Positions 61,748 to 64,000 of a DNA stretch of 64,000 nt are shown one piece after another. The stretch comes from Salinigranum salinum (GTDB taxonomy: Archaea > Halobacteriota > Halobacteria > Halobacteriales > Haloferacaceae): the NCBI RefSeq assembly GCF_009176545.1, contig NZ_VTOJ01000001.1:186001-250000 (forward strand). Direction: 5' to 3'. Made by a program: the position numbers and the translations under genes. A model generated the notes under the pieces. The model did no database searches. It was not told where the DNA came from and saw only the letters and a program-made list of their open reading frames with translations. Within the stretch, counting starts at the first letter, position 1. Every line of letters begins with the position of its first letter.

Positions 61748-62470
61748 ATGTTCCCCGAGTTCGAGGTCGTCCCCGCGGTCGACATGCAGGACGGCGAGGT
61801 CGTCCAGCTCGTCCAGGGCGAGCGTGGGACCGAGACCAGCTACGGCGACCCGGTCGAAGCCGCACGCCGGTGGGTCGACGCCGGCGCACGAACGCTCCAC
61901 CTGGTCGACCTCGACGGCGCCTTCGAGGGCGAGCGCAAGAACGCCGCGGCGGTCGAGGCGATCGTCGAGGCGGTCGACGTCCCGGTCCAGCTGGGCGGGG
62001 GCATCCGCACCGCCGCTGACGCGCGAACCCTCCTCGATGGCGGCGTCGACCGTGTCATCCTCGGGACCGCCGCGGTGAACGATCCCGAGATCGTCGCCAC
62101 GATCTCCGAGACGCACCCCGACTCCGTCCTGGTCTCGCTCGACGCGAAGGGGGGCGAAGTGGTCATCGAGGGATGGACCGAGGGCACCGGCATCGACCCC
62201 GCCGACGCCGCTGGCCGCTACGCCGACCTCGGTGCCGCCGGCATCCTCTTCACGGACGTCGACGTCGAGGGACAGCTGACGGGCGTCAATACGACGACCG
62301 TCGAACGGGTCGTCGACGCGGTCTCGATCCCCGTGATCGCCAGCGGCGGCGTCGCGACGCTCGACGACGTCCGCGCGCTCCGCGACGCGGGCGCGGCGGC
62401 GGTCGTCGTCGGGACGGCGCTGTACGAGGGACGGTTCACCCTCGACGAGGCGACGACTGCGGTCGAGTAG
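61748..62470 (+). CDS. hisA: ProFAR isomerase
   Basis: 240 aa TIM barrel. [19 protein letters not shown] holds the first catalytic Asp; [24 protein letters not shown] (phosphate loop), [14 protein letters not shown] with the second Asp, and [15 protein letters not shown]. Fourth step of histidine synthesis. Monocistronic, upstream of hisB but separated by a 347-bp spacer with ORB-like repeats. Confidence 0.95.
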   Translation: MFPEFEVVPAVDMQDGEVVQLVQGERGTETSYGDPVEAARRWVDAGARTLHLVDLDGAFEGERKNAAAVEAIVEAVDVPVQLGGGIRTAADARTLLDGGVDRVILGTAAVNDPEIVATISETHPDSVLVSLDAKGGEVVIEGWTEGTGIDPADAAGRYADLGAAGILFTDVDVEGQLTGVNTTTVERVVDAVSIPVIASGGVATLDDVRALRDAGAAAVVVGTALYEGRFTLDEATTAVE

Positions 62471-62817
62471 GAGACGAAGGGTCCGTTTCGACTCGAACCA
62501 CGCGCCGCTCGCGTCGTCTCGCCAGTCTGTCACCCGTCGGCCGTTCGTCCGACGCGCGTCGTGCGTCCGGCGTTCTCGGCGCTCACGTGTGTCTCTTTGC
62601 AGCGTGGTTCGACTCGAACCGAAGGGGTTCGACGGTCGAACCGTGCCGGCCTCTCGACGGCCATCCGAACCCGTGTTTCGACGTCGTCGCGGTCCATCCC
62701 GATGGACCCCACTCCGTTCGTCCCGACGAGTGGCGTCGCGATCCGGTTCGCTCTGCCGTCGCCCCACGCCCGGGCGCGGACGAACCTTCTTTATTCGTGC
62801 CCCGCCTCGGCGCAGGT
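62471..62817. other. Spacer between hisA and hisB
   Basis: About 347 bp. It carries an inverted ORB-like pair (next entry) and the hisB TATA (ttctttattc, 62787-62796, about 25 bp before the ATG). No gene seen. Confidence 0.5.
62472..62631. repeat. Inverted pair of ORB-like sequences between hisA and hisB
   Basis: gggtccgtttcgactcgaac (in 62479-62501) and, inverted, ggttcgactcgaaccgaagg (62606-62625, followed by ggttc). The two are mutual reverse complements over about 16-18 bp including flanking cgtgg, about 100 GC-rich bp apart. The cores match the oriC box. Confidence 0.5.
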
Positions 62818-63402
62818 ATGACCCGCACCGCCGCCGTCTCCCGCGAGACGGCAGAGACGACGATCGACCTCACGCTCGACGTCGACGGCGACGGCGACGC
62901 CGCAGTCGACACGGGCGTCGGCTTCTTCGACCACATGCTCGAGGCGTTCGCCAAACACGGTCTCTTCGACCTCACCGTCGACTGCGACGGCGATCTCCAC
63001 GTCGACGACCACCACACGGTCGAAGATGTCGCCATCGTCCTCGGTGAGGCTTTCGGTGAAGCGCTCGGCGACAAGCGTGGCATCCGCCGGTTCGCCGACC
63101 GGACGGTGCCGCTCGACGAGGCCGTCGCGAGCGTGGTGGTGGACGTCTCCGGTCGCCCCCACTTCGAGTTCGACGGCGGCTTCTCACAGGCGTCGATCGG
63201 CGAGTTCACGAGCGACATGGCGCGACACTTCGCGCTCTCGCTAGCGATGAACGCCGGGCTCACCCTCCACGTCTCCGTCGAGGGAGAGAACGCCCACCAC
63301 GAGGTCGAGGCGCTCTTCAAGGCGCTCGCTCGGACGATGGACGATGCCACCCGGCTGGACGAGCGACGGTCGGACACGCCCAGCACGAAGGGCGACCTCT
63401 GA
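62818..63402 (+). CDS. hisB: Imidazoleglycerol-phosphate dehydratase
   Basis: 194 aa, monofunctional. Family signatures: [16 protein letters not shown], metal-binding [18 protein letters not shown], and the second half-repeat [13 protein letters not shown] with [16 protein letters not shown]. Sixth step of histidine synthesis (by function). TATA at about 25 bp upstream indicates a leaderless transcript. Confidence 0.96.
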   Translation: MTRTAAVSRETAETTIDLTLDVDGDGDAAVDTGVGFFDHMLEAFAKHGLFDLTVDCDGDLHVDDHHTVEDVAIVLGEAFGEALGDKRGIRRFADRTVPLDEAVASVVVDVSGRPHFEFDGGFSQASIGEFTSDMARHFALSLAMNAGLTLHVSVEGENAHHEVEALFKALARTMDDATRLDERRSDTPSTKGDL

Positions 63403-63405
63403 GCG

Positions 63406-64000
63406 TCAGTTCGTCTTCGGCTCCGAGTCGTCCGCTGCGAGGTTCCCCGTCTCGGCTCCAGCCGCGGTCCCGGCGTCGTCCGTGTGACCGTCGGCCCCGT
63501 CCCCGTCGTCCGACGCGTCCGGGTCCAGGCCGAGTGCCGTGTCGAAGGGGCCGAGGGCTACCCCCGTCTCGTCGGTCTCGCCGTCGGTGTCGGACTCGAT
63601 GCCGTCCGTGACGCTGTCGCCGATGCTCGCTCTCTCGACCGACTCCGGCGGCTCCGGTGCCGTGTACGTGTACAGGAACTCGTCGTTCACGACGAGGTAC
63701 TGCGAGCCGTCGGGCGACTCGACGACGCCGCTGTCCGTGTCGATGGCGAAGTCGACCAGGTCACCGAGCGACGCGGCCTCGGCGCGTGGCCGGTCGAACA
63801 CCTCCTGCGGGACGCTGAACTCGGTGATCCACTCGTCGAACGCCGATCGGTCCTCACGGTAGGCGAGCCACTCCCGCTCGGCGGCCGTGAGTGTGAGACG
63901 CTCTTGCGACCGACCCACGGAGAGTGCCACGACTCCGACGACCGAGACGAACACGAGCACTGGCCCGCCGACGCTCCGGAGGGGTCCGTACTCCCGCGGG
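63406..64000 (-). CDS. DUF5305-like membrane protein, C-terminal part (5' end outside window)
   Basis: The frame is open to the window end, so the N-terminus is missing. The visible part begins with a transmembrane helix (GGPVLVFVSVVGVVALSV). A domain typical of haloarchaeal DUF5305 proteins follows: TAAEREWLAYREDRSAFDEW, LGDLVDFAIDTDSGVVESPD and GSQYLVVNDEFLYTYTAPEP. The tail is disordered and acidic (about 115-185). Such genes often sit beside signal peptidases; its function is unknown. Confidence 0.7.
   Translation of the reverse strand, partial: PREYGPLRSVGGPVLVFVSVVGVVALSVGRSQERLTLTAAEREWLAYREDRSAFDEWITEFSVPQEVFDRPRAEAASLGDLVDFAIDTDSGVVESPDGSQYLVVNDEFLYTYTAPEPPESVERASIGDSVTDGIESDTDGETDETGVALGPFDTALGLDPDASDDGDGADGHTDDAGTAAGAETGNLAADDSEPKTN

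Overview
The window is a very GC-rich stretch of a haloarchaeal (class Halobacteria) main chromosome. The predicted proteins are strongly acidic and rich in Asp, Glu and Val. The promoters look archaeal (TATA boxes about 25-30 nt upstream of frequently leaderless ATG/GTG starts). Haloarchaeal-only markers are present: oapABC beside an orc1/cdc6 gene, the LysW-dependent arginine pathway, halophilic [2Fe-2S] ferredoxin and PibD. I do not assign a species. Both ends cut genes: a signal peptidase at the left and a DUF5305-like protein at the right.

Layout. 1-5.1 kb: replication origin locus, with signal peptidase, orc1/cdc6 (minus), an origin region with two inverted origin recognition boxes around an AT-rich core, then oapA-oapB-oapC. 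5.1-9.2 kb: small membrane and conserved unknown proteins and a methyltransferase. 9.3-13.8 kb: thiamine-type ABC importer (thiB, thiP, thiQ; minus). 13.9-20 kb: AI-2E family transporter, divergent rhodaneses (tssA/tssB), a SpoIIM fusion membrane protein and two conserved unknowns. 20.1-22.7 kb: uvrB and a Nudix hydrolase. 22.7-23.4 kb: an IS6-family insertion sequence. 23.5-27.3 kb: PAS histidine kinase, TauE-type permease, UspA and a 51-aa protein. 27.5-31.6 kb: SPFH protein, a 20-bp-period iteron array, a 60-aa membrane protein, and an unrecognised translationally coupled two-gene cassette. 31.7-38.7 kb: 2'-5' RNA ligase-like protein, cytochrome P450, two tandem paralogous small proteins, XPD/Rad3-like helicase, membrane proteins and a cyclase-family hydrolase.

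38.9-47.9 kb is a complete carrier-protein arginine locus on the minus strand: argG-argH, then argW(lysW)-argX-argC-argB-argD-argE-argF, mostly with stop/start overlaps. Glutamate is loaded on LysW, phosphorylated, reduced, transaminated and released as ornithine, then carbamoylated and converted to arginine. 48.5-52.9 kb: O-acetylhomoserine sulfhydrylase, two tandem PiT phosphate permeases and ferredoxin. 52.9-55.3 kb: a visibly lower-GC accessory segment with an orphan membrane protein and a 5'-truncated MazF-type toxin remnant, abutting an arsR-arsM arsenic module. 57-63.4 kb: prepilin peptidase, the histidine genes hisI, hisA and hisB (dispersed), and a phosphoglucosamine-mutase-type enzyme.

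The most interesting observations are: (i) the origin and further origin-box-like sequences scattered in other intergenic regions; (ii) the 20-bp iteron array at 28.9-29.06 kb; (iii) the unknown 616-aa/87-aa cassette; (iv) the beheaded MazF at the edge of the ars module; and (v) a pair of small paralogues whose ATGA junction appears to have become ATGG, removing the first gene's stop. No tRNA, rRNA or CRISPR array was seen.
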